The notes beneath the pieces were generated by a model. It ran no database searches. It was not told the DNA's origin and saw only the letters and a list, made by a program, of their open reading frames with translations. From Methylotuvimicrobium alcaliphilum 20Z (GTDB taxonomy: Bacteria; Pseudomonadota; Gammaproteobacteria; Methylococcales; Methylomonadaceae), in the NCBI RefSeq assembly GCF_000968535.2, contig NC_016112.1, forward strand, positions 3,410,001 through 3,474,000: a stretch of DNA of 64,000 bases, given 5' to 3'. Positions 46,301 through 52,415 of this stretch are shown here, piece after piece (positions within the stretch are counted from its first letter, which is position 1; the number at the start of each line of letters is the position of its first letter). Both the position numbers and the translations under genes were made by a program.

Positions 46301-47671
46301 GTTTCGGGTCCGGGCCGTTTGACATTAATGGCCGGACGACATGTCGACTTGGGTTCTTCCGAAGGTATCACGACTACGGGCAATCAAGTCAACACGGCAT
46401 TAGCGGAGGACGGTGCTGCAATTAATGTGATTGCAGGAATAGCGCAAACCCAATTCGCGGCACCGGATTTTATGAAAAGCTACCTAAGCAATGGTGAAAG
46501 CCTTTACGAAAGTTACGAGCTTGCGGTTGCCGACTATATGCGAAGAATCACCGGCAATGACGATTTGACAGTGGATCTGGCGCGAGCAGCCTTTGCACGC
46601 TTGCCGGCTGTTGAACGATCGCATTTCAACGCACCTTATTTAGCGGACTTGATCGAAACCTTCAACGGACTCATGAAAAATTACGGTAATCGTTTTTCGA
46701 TTGCTAAAAACAGCTTCGATAGCGCTAGCGATACCCAAACCCGGTTCAATTTCAAACTAGAAATGGATAGAGCGCAGTTTGAACTTCTAGCTGCCATCGA
46801 AACGCTATTTCCGGGAACCACCGTTTTGGCCGGTCGCCAAGATTATACGATCGATCCCGTCAATGGCACTGTTTTCAGAGAAGGAGCTTCGGCCAGCAGT
46901 ATCTTGGAAGATGCATTTTCTAAAGACAGAAACAAAACCCAAACCGGCGATATTTCGATGTTTTTCAGCAAAATACACAGCACCGATGGCGGCGACATCA
47001 ATTTATTGACGCCCAATGGCGGCATCAATGCCGGTTTGGCGGTTAATTCCAGTGGTGCCAAAGATGCATCGCAACTGGGTGTCGTAGCCATCAAAAAAGG
47101 TGCCGTGCATTCGATTGTCCGAGACGATTTTCAAGTGAATACGACCCGAGTCATGACGCTCGGCGGCGGCGATATCTTAATCGGTTCGACGGACGGCAAC
47201 ATCGATGCCGGTAGGGGAGCAAAAACAGCCTTGGCGGCCCCAGCTCCGATCATTCGATTCGACAGTGAAGGCAACATAATCATTGAATTACCGCCTGCCG
47301 TGGCTGGCAGCGGTATCCGAGCGAACATGGCGCCTGACGGCAGTCAAGGCGATGCCTTATTGTTTGCGCTTCAAGGCATTATCGATGCTTCGGAAGCAGG
47401 GGTTGGAGGTAAAGACGTCACCGTGGGTGCGACAGCCATCGTTGGATCCGACAATATCGATGTCGGCGGAGTATCGGTCGGCGTACCAACCGCTTCGACA
47501 GGAAGTTTGGCTGCAGGCCTCGGTAATGTCAGTAATGTGGCGGCCAGCATAGCGCAAGCCATAGACGATAGCGCGGATGTTGCCAAATCAGCCAAAGAAC
47601 AAATGGACAAAGCTGGAGCGCAGGGAATCATCAGTGTCGATATCATCGGTTTTGGCGATGAAGATGTCTGA
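37358..47671 (+). CDS. Giant TpsA exoprotein (filamentous haemagglutinin family)
   Basis: About 3,437 residues. After a long signal region (to ATHAAGN, about residue 45) comes a TPS domain: GNHMRIDQHTDRAILNWQSF, SIALNRIFQNDPSRILG and QVYLVNSNGFVFGKNS, the last being the family's NPNGI-type motif with NSNGF here. The rest is a repetitive beta-helix of short hydrophobic/Gly repeats (for example GSNARIDLQGG, GARIDVSG-like turns recurring across thousands of residues). The last 400 residues turn helical (RITGNDDLTVDLARAAFARL) and then end in a Gly/Ala/Ser-rich tail, GFGDEDV. Few cysteines, as in exported adhesins. Likely a surface filament or adhesin. The ATG at 37358 has AAAGG 7 bases upstream; an ATG 6 bases earlier is possible. 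Confidence 0.9.
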   Translation: MANQQTSKKSQSVSTGFTLSPIAACVRIAMLGGIGIYPLAATHAAGNLPVPSPVWASMGNASASITGNHMRIDQHTDRAILNWQSFNIGQDHSVHFQQPGANSIALNRIFQNDPSRILGTLTANGQVYLVNSNGFVFGKNSKVDVRGLVASTLAITDDVFDQGITKVFANNGTAAFNGNGDFYIKNEDGSFRLDEDGNKIKIAINVDEGAQIKSTEGQNILIIAPTITNEGNIEADDRQVVLAAATDRVYLQEAGNEGLLVEVQTGGEINNLGSIASKRGTISLVGFAVNQKGKVSASTSMNINGKVRLIAREGATTFQTPDGYAMQASRTTRATDTGDDLGTSATVRLGENSQTEILPELDTGLTAIDEQIQPLSQIDIMAHKVHFQSGSQVNLPGGKINVVATQNPSNPLQASANRNDSRILIDSGAKIDVSGVKSTVKPMESNVVAVELRLNQLSDAPLQRNGVLFGETIFVDIRAGTPLANIQPAIDAIERPLGERLAKGGEINLSSEGDTIVKDNAILDFSGGAVKFLDGYIRTSKLISNGRVFDISEAHPSLRYDGIYGKVVKNHKKWGVEQAWITEGPFALARKEAGYTDGHDAGSLTIASPNVILEGQLNGTTVSGRLQRTLAERPKGGTLTIDMRSASEVDQAVVFANVLTNSTVNVDLNQPFPSSNDSRFTPLVLRTQPLSQSGIMDLSVLAHGTVTVSDGSRLKLADGAQLNLQGGAITIGGEIKGAGAQVNLATDLNARTQGRLSGAISLGSNARIDLQGGWVNDLTTPFDLLDNNKITLDGGSFIARANGDIDILKGSRIDVGGGAWLQTSGNIQDGKAGGIHLHAEAETTGSNITLDGALSAYAIRQGGTLELEANAIAILRRREEELEGLRPLQLEADFFGKGGFSDYILTANINGLVVDEGVKIKLQQTNRLLNGDAINRSSSNSIAGISRLGKLPAIDRLPSNLTLQSVHSINPNPNSHLIVNKNVKITADALSNVSLVSDSSLFFDGSIKANGGNVALSIIPPQGLPTLDPLYQPRQGLWLGDNARIDVSGIAMTLTDAFGLKTGIVHNGGNVNLTAARGYIASNRGSQIDVSGTEALLNRPRLLPGAENITFSTEKVGSHGGTITISSAEAIFIEGGMLAKGGKAPGTSGGTLTVRLDDTLREIPVEEGVIPNFPIKPGILNFSQTKNEFFDASFSQYGDALPTGLQRQGFIAAQQVSDSGFANLNVQADGEIRFQGDIHLDLQHAVNFDSPKMAWQRLSENDTSTVVFNAAHASLGSSRTRRATGNPTGGDGHLQVNADLIELFGGVFTSGFKQVDLNADSDIRLRGIRTLFTQRDYLGEFSTYSALNLKADQVYPTTLSDYRLTVKGDPNGSIAFSSGDQSRPILSAYAKLTVTAPNIQHDGAIKVPFGELTFDASQTIHFGANSLSSVSAEDQIIPFGVTEAGLEWLYPIDNQNLIVQTPTKKITVNADRIQHDEGAVIDISGGGDLLAYEFIPGIGGSADVLATGNSFAVLPNHSGYAPFDPLEFPGSGLSIGDSIYLGEGSGLKAGYYTLLPARYALLPGAYLITPQQDSVNMAQGSRSVNLDGAPVVAGFRAISGTNIKDQSWSGFAVEPGKIALTRSQLDLSTANQFFVEQAQRKESPIPRLPEDAGSLLFNAKSQLELPSVLANAKNGGLAGLVDVIADNIAVVNDKTGAASLVELSVSDLDTFTVGSLFLGGIRTIDSETGAIKLDVKSKTVEIAEGTRLEGSEIIIGATDRIELQAGAQIVAAGGKDSSAPGQILTTTGDGALLRVSGDAQAQIVRTGTQGLKGDLLISDNAQTLAPSGSILLDSTRNLQMNGVLDAGKSLNIAAEAINIGEVSENLPGLSLDNGQLSQLNVEQLVLTSRSNLNIYGGVYRTDASGLALRNDELELMPIEFNLLTIATKGIAGFDNSGKSAGLSADTVTLTNASKSVQTEKGNGTGSLSIAADNLVLAGGDFTLSGFNDINLNLAESLIGSSVNTLNTLADTTITTGFITGTSGSETRIDADTYRLALNHNQAGSVDSQPGIGARFNLNAGHVVIDTPLQFNSGIVKANAKTGDIVLKENAVIDVSGTMVRAGLSESAPISAGRIDLTARQNINTEAGSQLLLNAISPQMSAGSLALSATTGLVNLNGTINAMGGNQAEGGAVRLDLGSMGGNPFGLMNQSLVDSGFSRAIDLRLRNGNLVIGEEDSISANDIKLTVDKGALTIAGTLDASGQHGGSIELNAHSRLTLSGSARLHANATEASGDGGKVRLTSTNGGGISIQNGASIDVSANGGREGDVHIRAERLAGQVNVAPIAPGTIVGDSNVVIEAVAQYNLNRLDAAAINSIRNDTASYMNSVSTTAFGPGFELAPGIEVKSEGNLTLAANWDLVDWRYGSEQTPGYLTLRAGGDLLLQNGVSDAFKNGVLQVTPTFSRPVIDMLQPGRSWSYNFVAGADLNSSDTKMVVAADNLNFGDMRLFNDVKIRTGTGSIDFSAGRDIVYGNDKSVVYTAGRPDDEDRFGFPLIRVASNFYVEYPKDGGDIRFSSGRDIRGAVTNQIASDWLLRTGNWSRNETHTGERPTAWGIAIGTRTGSGIAPDYRQNVGALGGGNITITAGGTVSDLSVVIPTTGKQVGQRVDPNDFNNQNYLTNEVEINGGGNLNIYAGGDLKGGIYYVDNGTATFNVAGSLNAGSFKTVSIAEMNPILALGNAQYHITAGKDIALQAIIDPMILSQPANKRPDLLSIFFRYGENSAVNLTSLTGNISLGNDVSGVVDLMNFQRGALISFDGAARDALSVAPGTLKAYALSNDIIFKNGLIMYPSKIGQFELFAANNIITASNGNAVNVTMSDTNPNLLPTVLNPAANYNDARLRLVLSGISNEPDKIYASIPNHINDPIPALISTDVGDILGKDPFQFIMAKPTQVSAGRDIRNVSLQFQHNIEDAESIVSAGRDFKFDIVRNPATGALVNVVQRMEVSGPGRLTLMAGRHVDLGSSEGITTTGNQVNTALAEDGAAINVIAGIAQTQFAAPDFMKSYLSNGESLYESYELAVADYMRRITGNDDLTVDLARAAFARLPAVERSHFNAPYLADLIETFNGLMKNYGNRFSIAKNSFDSASDTQTRFNFKLEMDRAQFELLAAIETLFPGTTVLAGRQDYTIDPVNGTVFREGASASSILEDAFSKDRNKTQTGDISMFFSKIHSTDGGDINLLTPNGGINAGLAVNSSGAKDASQLGVVAIKKGAVHSIVRDDFQVNTTRVMTLGGGDILIGSTDGNIDAGRGAKTALAAPAPIIRFDSEGNIIIELPPAVAGSGIRANMAPDGSQGDALLFALQGIIDASEAGVGGKDVTVGATAIVGSDNIDVGGVSVGVPTASTGSLAAGLGNVSNVAASIAQAIDDSADVAKSAKEQMDKAGAQGIISVDIIGFGDEDV

Positions 47672-47949
47672 TACGACCTCCTTTGTTAGGCAACAGCGTA
47701 TTTTGTCATATTAATGTCATGATTCCTTCACCGAGCTGTCATATTGCGCTGGCATAATTCCATTGAAACATCTGAATCTTAAGGTGACCTGCTTATTCCA
47801 CTAGCTACTAAGTCTGAGCGCTCGCGATGACATTCTATTTTAGCCGACAATTTCTATCGCTTTATATAGGCCCGGTTCAACGCCTGCACTCTTCTAAAGC
47901 AAAATCGCTACTTATTTCCAATTTTAACTAAAGTTTTAAGGAATGTTTT
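47672..47949 (+). promoter_or_regulatory. PhoB-type promoter with four phased half-sites, before the PKD gene
   Basis: TTGTCAT (47703), ATGTCAT (47714), CCTTCAC (47725) and CTGTCAT (47736) stand at exact 11-bp spacing, i.e. two consecutive Pho boxes; each matches the CTGTCAY consensus at 5-7 of 7 positions. CATAAT (47753-47758) follows the last half-site by 10 bases as -10. The remaining 190 bases to the ATG form an untranslated leader with no gene. Confidence 0.8.
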
Positions 47950-49590
47950 ATGACCATATTAGACCTATCATCGGGTTCACTAGAACCGGTAAACATTAAG
48001 CCTCATAAGGAAAACCGAGGCAGAACTAACTGTTTCAAACGCAATTCTAAATCGCAGCTATTGATTGGCTTAATGATTGCCATCAGTTCATTGTCTCTTT
48101 CACAAGTTGCTGAAGCTGCCCCACCTAAAGTCAGAATCGACAAGATTGCGCCGGTTGATGAAGGCACAGTTGTTACTTTGAATGGCAGCAATACCTTTGA
48201 TGTTGACGGTAAAGAATTGACATATACGTGGAGACAAGTACAAGGCCCCGATGTCGTCATTAATAATCCCAATACTCCTATCGCCTCATTCACTGCGCCG
48301 ACTATTGAAAAAACCAATAAACGTTCCAAACCGCTCAGATTACGCTTCGAATTGGAAGCCGATAATGGCGATGACAGAAGAGCAACTGCAAAAAGACGTG
48401 TAGCAGTCCGAGTTCTACCTGTCAATAATCCGCCTATCGCGAATGCCGGGCCGAATCGCTCGGTAACTTGGGAGGCAGCTTCATCAGGAATTGACCTAAA
48501 CGCATCCGGCAGTACCGATGACGGACAAATTATTCAATACCGATGGAAGCTCTTGACTAAAAGAAATCAATTACCGAGAGGCGCCAAAGTCAGATTGACA
48601 AACCGAAGAGCAGAGCTTGCTTCATTTACATTTACCAGTCCCGATCAAACCTCTCCGGTTACATTGGATTTTGAACTGTTCGTTCGGGATAACGACAGAG
48701 CCATAGACAGAACTAACGTTTCTATAACCGTAGCCGAAGGACTAGCCTCCCCAGTCGCCAATGCCGGTAGCGACCAATCTGTAAATTCAGGCGCCTCTAT
48801 TAATTTAAGCGGTGCGGGAAGTACGGGCACCATTAACAGCTATGTTTGGGAACAAACCTCCGGTCCATCGGTTACCTTATCCGATGCAAATAGCGTAACA
48901 ACCGGCTTTACTGCGCCAACCGTTACTGGAGCCACCGTTTTGACTTTTAAATTAACTACAACAAATAGCACGGGCTCATCGGAAGATACGGTCAGAGTCA
49001 CCGTCAATCCTATTGAGGCGGCTCCGGTAGCCAATGCCGGCAGCGCACAAACGGTCACATCGGGAGCGTCCGTAACGCTTAACGGCACTGGAAGCACAGG
49101 AACCATCGACAGTTACACATGGGAACAAACTGCCGGACCGTCAGTGACTCTGTCCAACCCAAGCAGTGCTTCAGCCGGATTTACCGCACCGACCGTCGCC
49201 ACACCGACCGTGTTGACTTTTAGACTCACGACAACGAATAGCGCCGGATCATCGTCCGCAACGGTTAACGTGACAGTCAATCCTCAAGCAAGCGGTAATA
49301 TCAGCGCCACTTTAGAAACCGATGACGTGACTCTAAACGACCCAACCGTATTGCTCTTGTCGAATATACAAGGAGGATCTCAACCCTACACTATTACCGT
49401 AGATTGGGGCGATGGCGAAATTACGGGACCGGTTACTCTCAATTCCGGAGTTACGAATTACAACGTTGAGGATTTCTACTATGAAGAAGTTGGTTCTTAC
49501 AATATTACCGTTACGATCAGGGATGCAAGCAATCAAACGACAATATTGACGGAAAACATTACGGTTGCGGAATCCGCTGAATGTAATTAA
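47950..49590 (+). CDS. Secreted PKD-repeat protein
   Basis: 546 residues. An extended N-region (about 36 residues) precedes a hydrophobic signal (LLIGLMIAISSLSLSQVAEAA). The mature part is a string of PKD-type Ig-like domains of about 90 residues: the first starts near PKVRIDKIAPVDEGTVVTL, the second near NPPIANAGPNRSVTWE, then two nearly identical copies (VANAGSDQSVNSGASINLSG and VANAGSAQTVTSGASVTLNG) and a C-terminal domain with WGDGE, a calcium-loop-like DWGDGEITGPV. Such proteins are extracellular or periplasmic adhesion modules. It stands under the strong PhoB-type promoter, just downstream of tpsA, so it may be a phosphate-starvation surface protein. Enzyme motifs are absent. Confidence 0.85.
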   Translation: MTILDLSSGSLEPVNIKPHKENRGRTNCFKRNSKSQLLIGLMIAISSLSLSQVAEAAPPKVRIDKIAPVDEGTVVTLNGSNTFDVDGKELTYTWRQVQGPDVVINNPNTPIASFTAPTIEKTNKRSKPLRLRFELEADNGDDRRATAKRRVAVRVLPVNNPPIANAGPNRSVTWEAASSGIDLNASGSTDDGQIIQYRWKLLTKRNQLPRGAKVRLTNRRAELASFTFTSPDQTSPVTLDFELFVRDNDRAIDRTNVSITVAEGLASPVANAGSDQSVNSGASINLSGAGSTGTINSYVWEQTSGPSVTLSDANSVTTGFTAPTVTGATVLTFKLTTTNSTGSSEDTVRVTVNPIEAAPVANAGSAQTVTSGASVTLNGTGSTGTIDSYTWEQTAGPSVTLSNPSSASAGFTAPTVATPTVLTFRLTTTNSAGSSSATVNVTVNPQASGNISATLETDDVTLNDPTVLLLSNIQGGSQPYTITVDWGDGEITGPVTLNSGVTNYNVEDFYYEEVGSYNITVTIRDASNQTTILTENITVAESAECN

Positions 49591-49596
49591 TCGTTA

Positions 49597-49641
49597 AAGT
49601 ACACCGGCTAGGTCGATCATTTCATCTAGTTCGGTGTACTT
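49597..49641 (+). terminator. Hairpin after the PKD gene
   Basis: AAGTACACCG pairs with CGGTGTACTT, and GCTAG/CTAG extends the stem inside; ATTTAAC follows. Positioned just after the stop codon. Confidence 0.65.
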
Positions 49642-49711
49642 ATTTAACAACCTCAAAATAAATAACGGCGAAAAAATGTAAAACTGTGTTTATTTTAGAG
49701 TTTATAAAGAT

Positions 49712-49740
49712 CAAAAAGGGCTTTATTGAAGCCCTTTTTT
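49712..49740 (+). terminator. Rho-independent terminator
   Basis: AAAAAGGGCTT-TATTG-AAGCCCTTTTTTT: a GC stem with A tract before and T7 after, in classic form, 120 bases after the PKD stop. It should end the transcript. Confidence 0.9.
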
Positions 49741-49804
49741 TAGAGATTTTGAAATGTTATTCCTTTAACCACTACTCCCTTTTCTTCGAAAAAAGGTCTA
49801 AGAC

Positions 49805-50044
49805 TGAAAAGATATGGGGTGTATCTATCGATGACCGCCTTGAATCTATCCATGGACGGGGCTGTACGGCAGCGCTCGAACGCCAAGGATGGCGTGTATT
49901 ATGGCACCAACAGTAAGCGCTTTGGCGATGCAGGTCAGAGAAATGCTCCTGCATTTTCTGCATTCATTACATCCTTGTAACTCAGCAATTGCCGAGGAAC
50001 AAAAATCTGCCCTGTTGCCGATACCCTCGCTAGCAACACCCCAT
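49805..50044. repeat. Mosaic repeat, ATGGGGTGT...ACACCCCAT arms
   Basis: ATGGGGTGT (about 49815) and ACACCCCAT (about 50036) are the outer arms. Inside are module F-like stretches (GCTCCTGCATTTTCTGCATTC, GGCAATTGCC-like), so it is another member of the mosaic group. Apparent small reading frames here are repeat DNA. Confidence 0.55.
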
Positions 50045-50370
50045 AGACCTTTCGCACTTCAAATTTCGGCAGTGCCAGAGGAGGCATCGGGGTGCCCGGT
50101 CGATTTTCGCTCCTCGGCAATTGCTCCTGCATTGCCCTAATACACGCCATCCGTGGCGTAATGCAAAATCGACATTCACGCCATCCATGGCGTTCATAAA
50201 GGCTTTGCCAGCATGGAGCAGGCATAGAGCTTACATGGACGTATTCACCCAGCACCTAAATTCCATAGTCCATTGGCTATGGTTAACTATCTTGGATAAT
50301 TTAGGTGCTGGGTTCACGGCGTCCTTTAGCGGACACCCAGGCGCCGAATTTTGATCTGCGATGGGTATAC
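50044..50370. repeat. Palindromic repeat family E carrying F and B inserts
   Basis: Ends: ACCTTTCGCACTTCAAATTT...GGTGCC and GGCGCCGAATTTTGATCTGC...GGGTATA. It carries module F (CGCCATCCATGGCGTTCAT) and hairpin B at 50250-50313 flanked by TTCAC on both sides, at the same site as in family A at 22256. Confidence 0.75.
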
Positions 50371-50689
50371 TTTTATAAAGTGAGCCATTTTTTTTGAGTA
50401 TAAAGGAAGCAAATTCTCTGTCTAGGCAGAAAATCATATCTTTTCAACATGTCACATTTAGACTTTGTCACAAAATTGTAATAATTTAATATTAAATTTA
50501 GATAGATGAATCTATCTAATATCCATGTGAATTTTCTGTAATTGTTCAGCCAAGAATGTTACAGGGTATTGATTTCTTCTAAATTCGGCAGTCAGTCCAA
50601 GAAATTCACGAAACACACATAATTAATCATACGGTTACATAAATCTCTTGAATCACCCATTGGACGAATAAGTTGAAAAGTATAACTAA
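50371..50689. other. AT-rich gap without a gene
   Basis: The region is AT-rich, with TTTAGATAGATGAATCTATCTAA as a small inverted repeat at about 50496. I see no gene and no clear promoter. Confidence 0.5.
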
Positions 50690-50907
50690 GAATTTAGTGA
50701 TAAATAACATCCTGGAACCATGTGCTTTATTGAGGGTTCGGTCAGCAATTCCCAGTTTGAGCATTTTCGCCGATCTTAGGGTGTGGGGTATGCCTGTCGA
50801 GGAGCGCCGTAAACCCATCCATGGGGGCTTGGCGGCAGCTCCCTGCTGCCGACATCCTCGCCAAGCACACCCCACACCCTTTTTGATCCCCAAATTGGGA
50901 ATTGCTG
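50690..50907. repeat. Palindromic repeat family C
   Basis: Arms CAGCAATTCCCAGTTTGAGC and CCCAAATTGGGAATTGCTG; inner GGGTGTGGGGTATGCCTG / CACACCCCACACCC and the shared CCATCCATGGGGGCTTGGCG. The 50 bases before it resemble 2575-2625. Confidence 0.75.
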
Positions 50908-51112
50908 GGGTTCGGTTGCTCGTTTGACAGGACGCCGTGAACCCAGCACTTAAATTACCCACAATAGTTAACCATAGCTAATGGGCTATGGATTTAGGTG
51001 CCGGGTGAATACGTCCGTGTAGACTTGACGGCAGCCTCCCCTGCCGTCGACACCTGCCAAACGAGCAACCGAACTCTCCTTAAAATAGGGAAGTTATTTA
51101 CGATCAAATCCT
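50908..51112. repeat. Palindromic repeat family A, inverted, with hairpin B
   Basis: Arms GGTTCGGTTGCTCG and CGAGCAACCGAACT, with hairpin B at 50942-51004 inserted at the same point as in other copies, flanked by GTGAA (the reverse complement of TTCAC). It directly follows family C. The 51113-51326 stretch shows only AT-rich DNA and the ribosome site of the next gene. Confidence 0.8.
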
Positions 51113-51326
51113 AACTGACAATTTTCGAGTGTTTCATGGACAAAATAATTTTTATTAGGTTTATAAAATTGATTGCAACAGAACGGTATGTTCCAGCTGC
51201 ATTTGCAATCAGAGCATACCAGCACCAAAATTTTCCGAGTTATTAATCCTGATCGATGGATTAAGCAATTTAGCTAATAATTTAAGCAGAATACTCATTA
51301 TGAATAATTACAAATAGAGAAGGATT

Positions 51327-51806
51327 GTGAAATTGAGCGAACTGAAACACATCATTTCCCTACGAATAGAAAACAGTCTTCGTAACGCTGTTCAAGTCAC
51401 CGCATCGAGGTTTTACGTCCGGGAGTCGGACATTTACCGCTTCGCAATCAACTACATGCTAAAACGACTCCGATGCTTGCATGAAGACGACTTTACCGGC
51501 AGCGATTTGCTTCCATTGATGCTTGATATTCGCGAAGATTTAATCGACAGCCTGTCATTAAAGAAGCATCAGCTTTTCAACATTATAAATGGCAACAATA
51601 CCCACCCGGACAAGTTCGTTGCGATGTCCGATATTGAACTGCTGTTGACGCCGCGTCATTTGTTGAAACAGCGGCTGCAAAAAATCGACGATACTCCTCG
51701 AACCGATGTCGATACCGAAACCTGGCTAAAGCAATATTTACTTGAGAAATATCAATCTTTACCGCTTCAGGAAATTCCCGCCTTACAGCCCCAGTCATCT
51801 AATTGA
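51327..51806 (+). CDS. Hypothetical 159-residue protein
   Basis: From a GTG with a clear AGAGAAGG ribosome site 5 bases upstream. Helical and charged, no signal peptide or membrane segment; the N-terminal part RIENSLRNAVQVTASRFYVRESDIYRFAI resembles a ribbon-helix-helix or short DNA-binding start, but I cannot assign a family. It stands alone between repeat blocks and next to phoR, which is convergent with it. Confidence 0.6.
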   Translation: MKLSELKHIISLRIENSLRNAVQVTASRFYVRESDIYRFAINYMLKRLRCLHEDDFTGSDLLPLMLDIREDLIDSLSLKKHQLFNIINGNNTHPDKFVAMSDIELLLTPRHLLKQRLQKIDDTPRTDVDTETWLKQYLLEKYQSLPLQEIPALQPQSSN

Positions 51807-51838
51807 AAACATACCAAAGGCATTCTCCGCGATCGATT

Positions 51839-52084
51839 TATACCTTTCGCACTCCAAATTTCGACGATACTTGAGGAGAGTCGCCGGGCTGTCCGGCAAA
51901 GGCCCTAGGCCTGCATGGACGTATTTATACTCATCGTAGATGAAATTTCGGCCTCGGGATACCCGTTAAAGAACGCCGTAAATACATCCATGTAGCTCTA
52001 TGCCAGCTCCATGCTGGCAAAGCCTTTATCGAGCACCCCGAGGCCTCCTCCGGCACTGCCGAAATTTGAAGTGCGAAAGGTATA
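51839..52084. repeat. Family E repeats, one partial and one inverted full copy
   Basis: The direct partial copy (TACCTTTCGCACTCCAAATT, 51839-51927) is followed by an inverted copy (ATCGTAGATGAAATTTCGGC through GAAATTTGAAGTGCGAAAGG). Together they form a long inverted repeat. Confidence 0.7.
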
Positions 52085-52134
52085 CCCAGCACCTAAATTC
52101 CATAGCCAATGGACTATGGAATTTAGGTGCTGGG
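52085..52134. repeat. Hairpin B, free-standing short copy
   Basis: CCCAGCACCTAAATTCCATA pairs with TATGGAATTTAGGTGCTGGG. Compared with the copies at 22256 and 50250, the middle is shortened, so the hairpin is nearly perfect. It joins families E and C. Confidence 0.8.
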
Positions 52135-52140
52135 TTCATG

Positions 52141-52309
52141 GCAGCAATTCCCAATTTGAGGATAAAAAAAGGGTGTGGAGCATGCTTGGCGAGGATATCG
52201 GCGGCAGGGAGCCGCCGTCAAGCCCCCATGGACGGGTTCACGGCGTTCCTCGACAGACATGCTCCACACCCTAAATTGCGAAAATATGTTCAAACTGGGA
52301 ATTACTGAG
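52141..52309. repeat. Palindromic repeat family C
   Basis: Arms GCAATTCCCAATTTGAGGAT and ACTGGGAATTACTGAGGTTC; inner GGGTGTGGAGCATGC / GCATGCTCCACACCC; and the middle GGCGGCAGGGAGCCGCCGTC with CATGGACGGGTTCACGGCG of family A. The 106 bases left before phoR contain nothing notable. Confidence 0.75.
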
Positions 52310-52415
52310 GTTCACGATAGTCCTCGATAGACAGATCCCATACCTGTTATTCTTAGACGGTTTTTCAATCAAAAGGGAGTATTAAGGGTTACTACAAACG
52401 ACGGCAAGCCGCGAT

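Noticed and set aside
49686-50962. Several small reading frames of 60-110 codons in the 49.7-51 kb gap
   Set aside because: They lie within family A, C, E and F repeats, on both strands, and their translations follow the palindromes; no ribosome sites.
50044-51112. Integron attC cassettes
   Set aside because: Palindromic repeats follow each other, but there are no R-box/L-box motifs, no cassette genes and no integrase.
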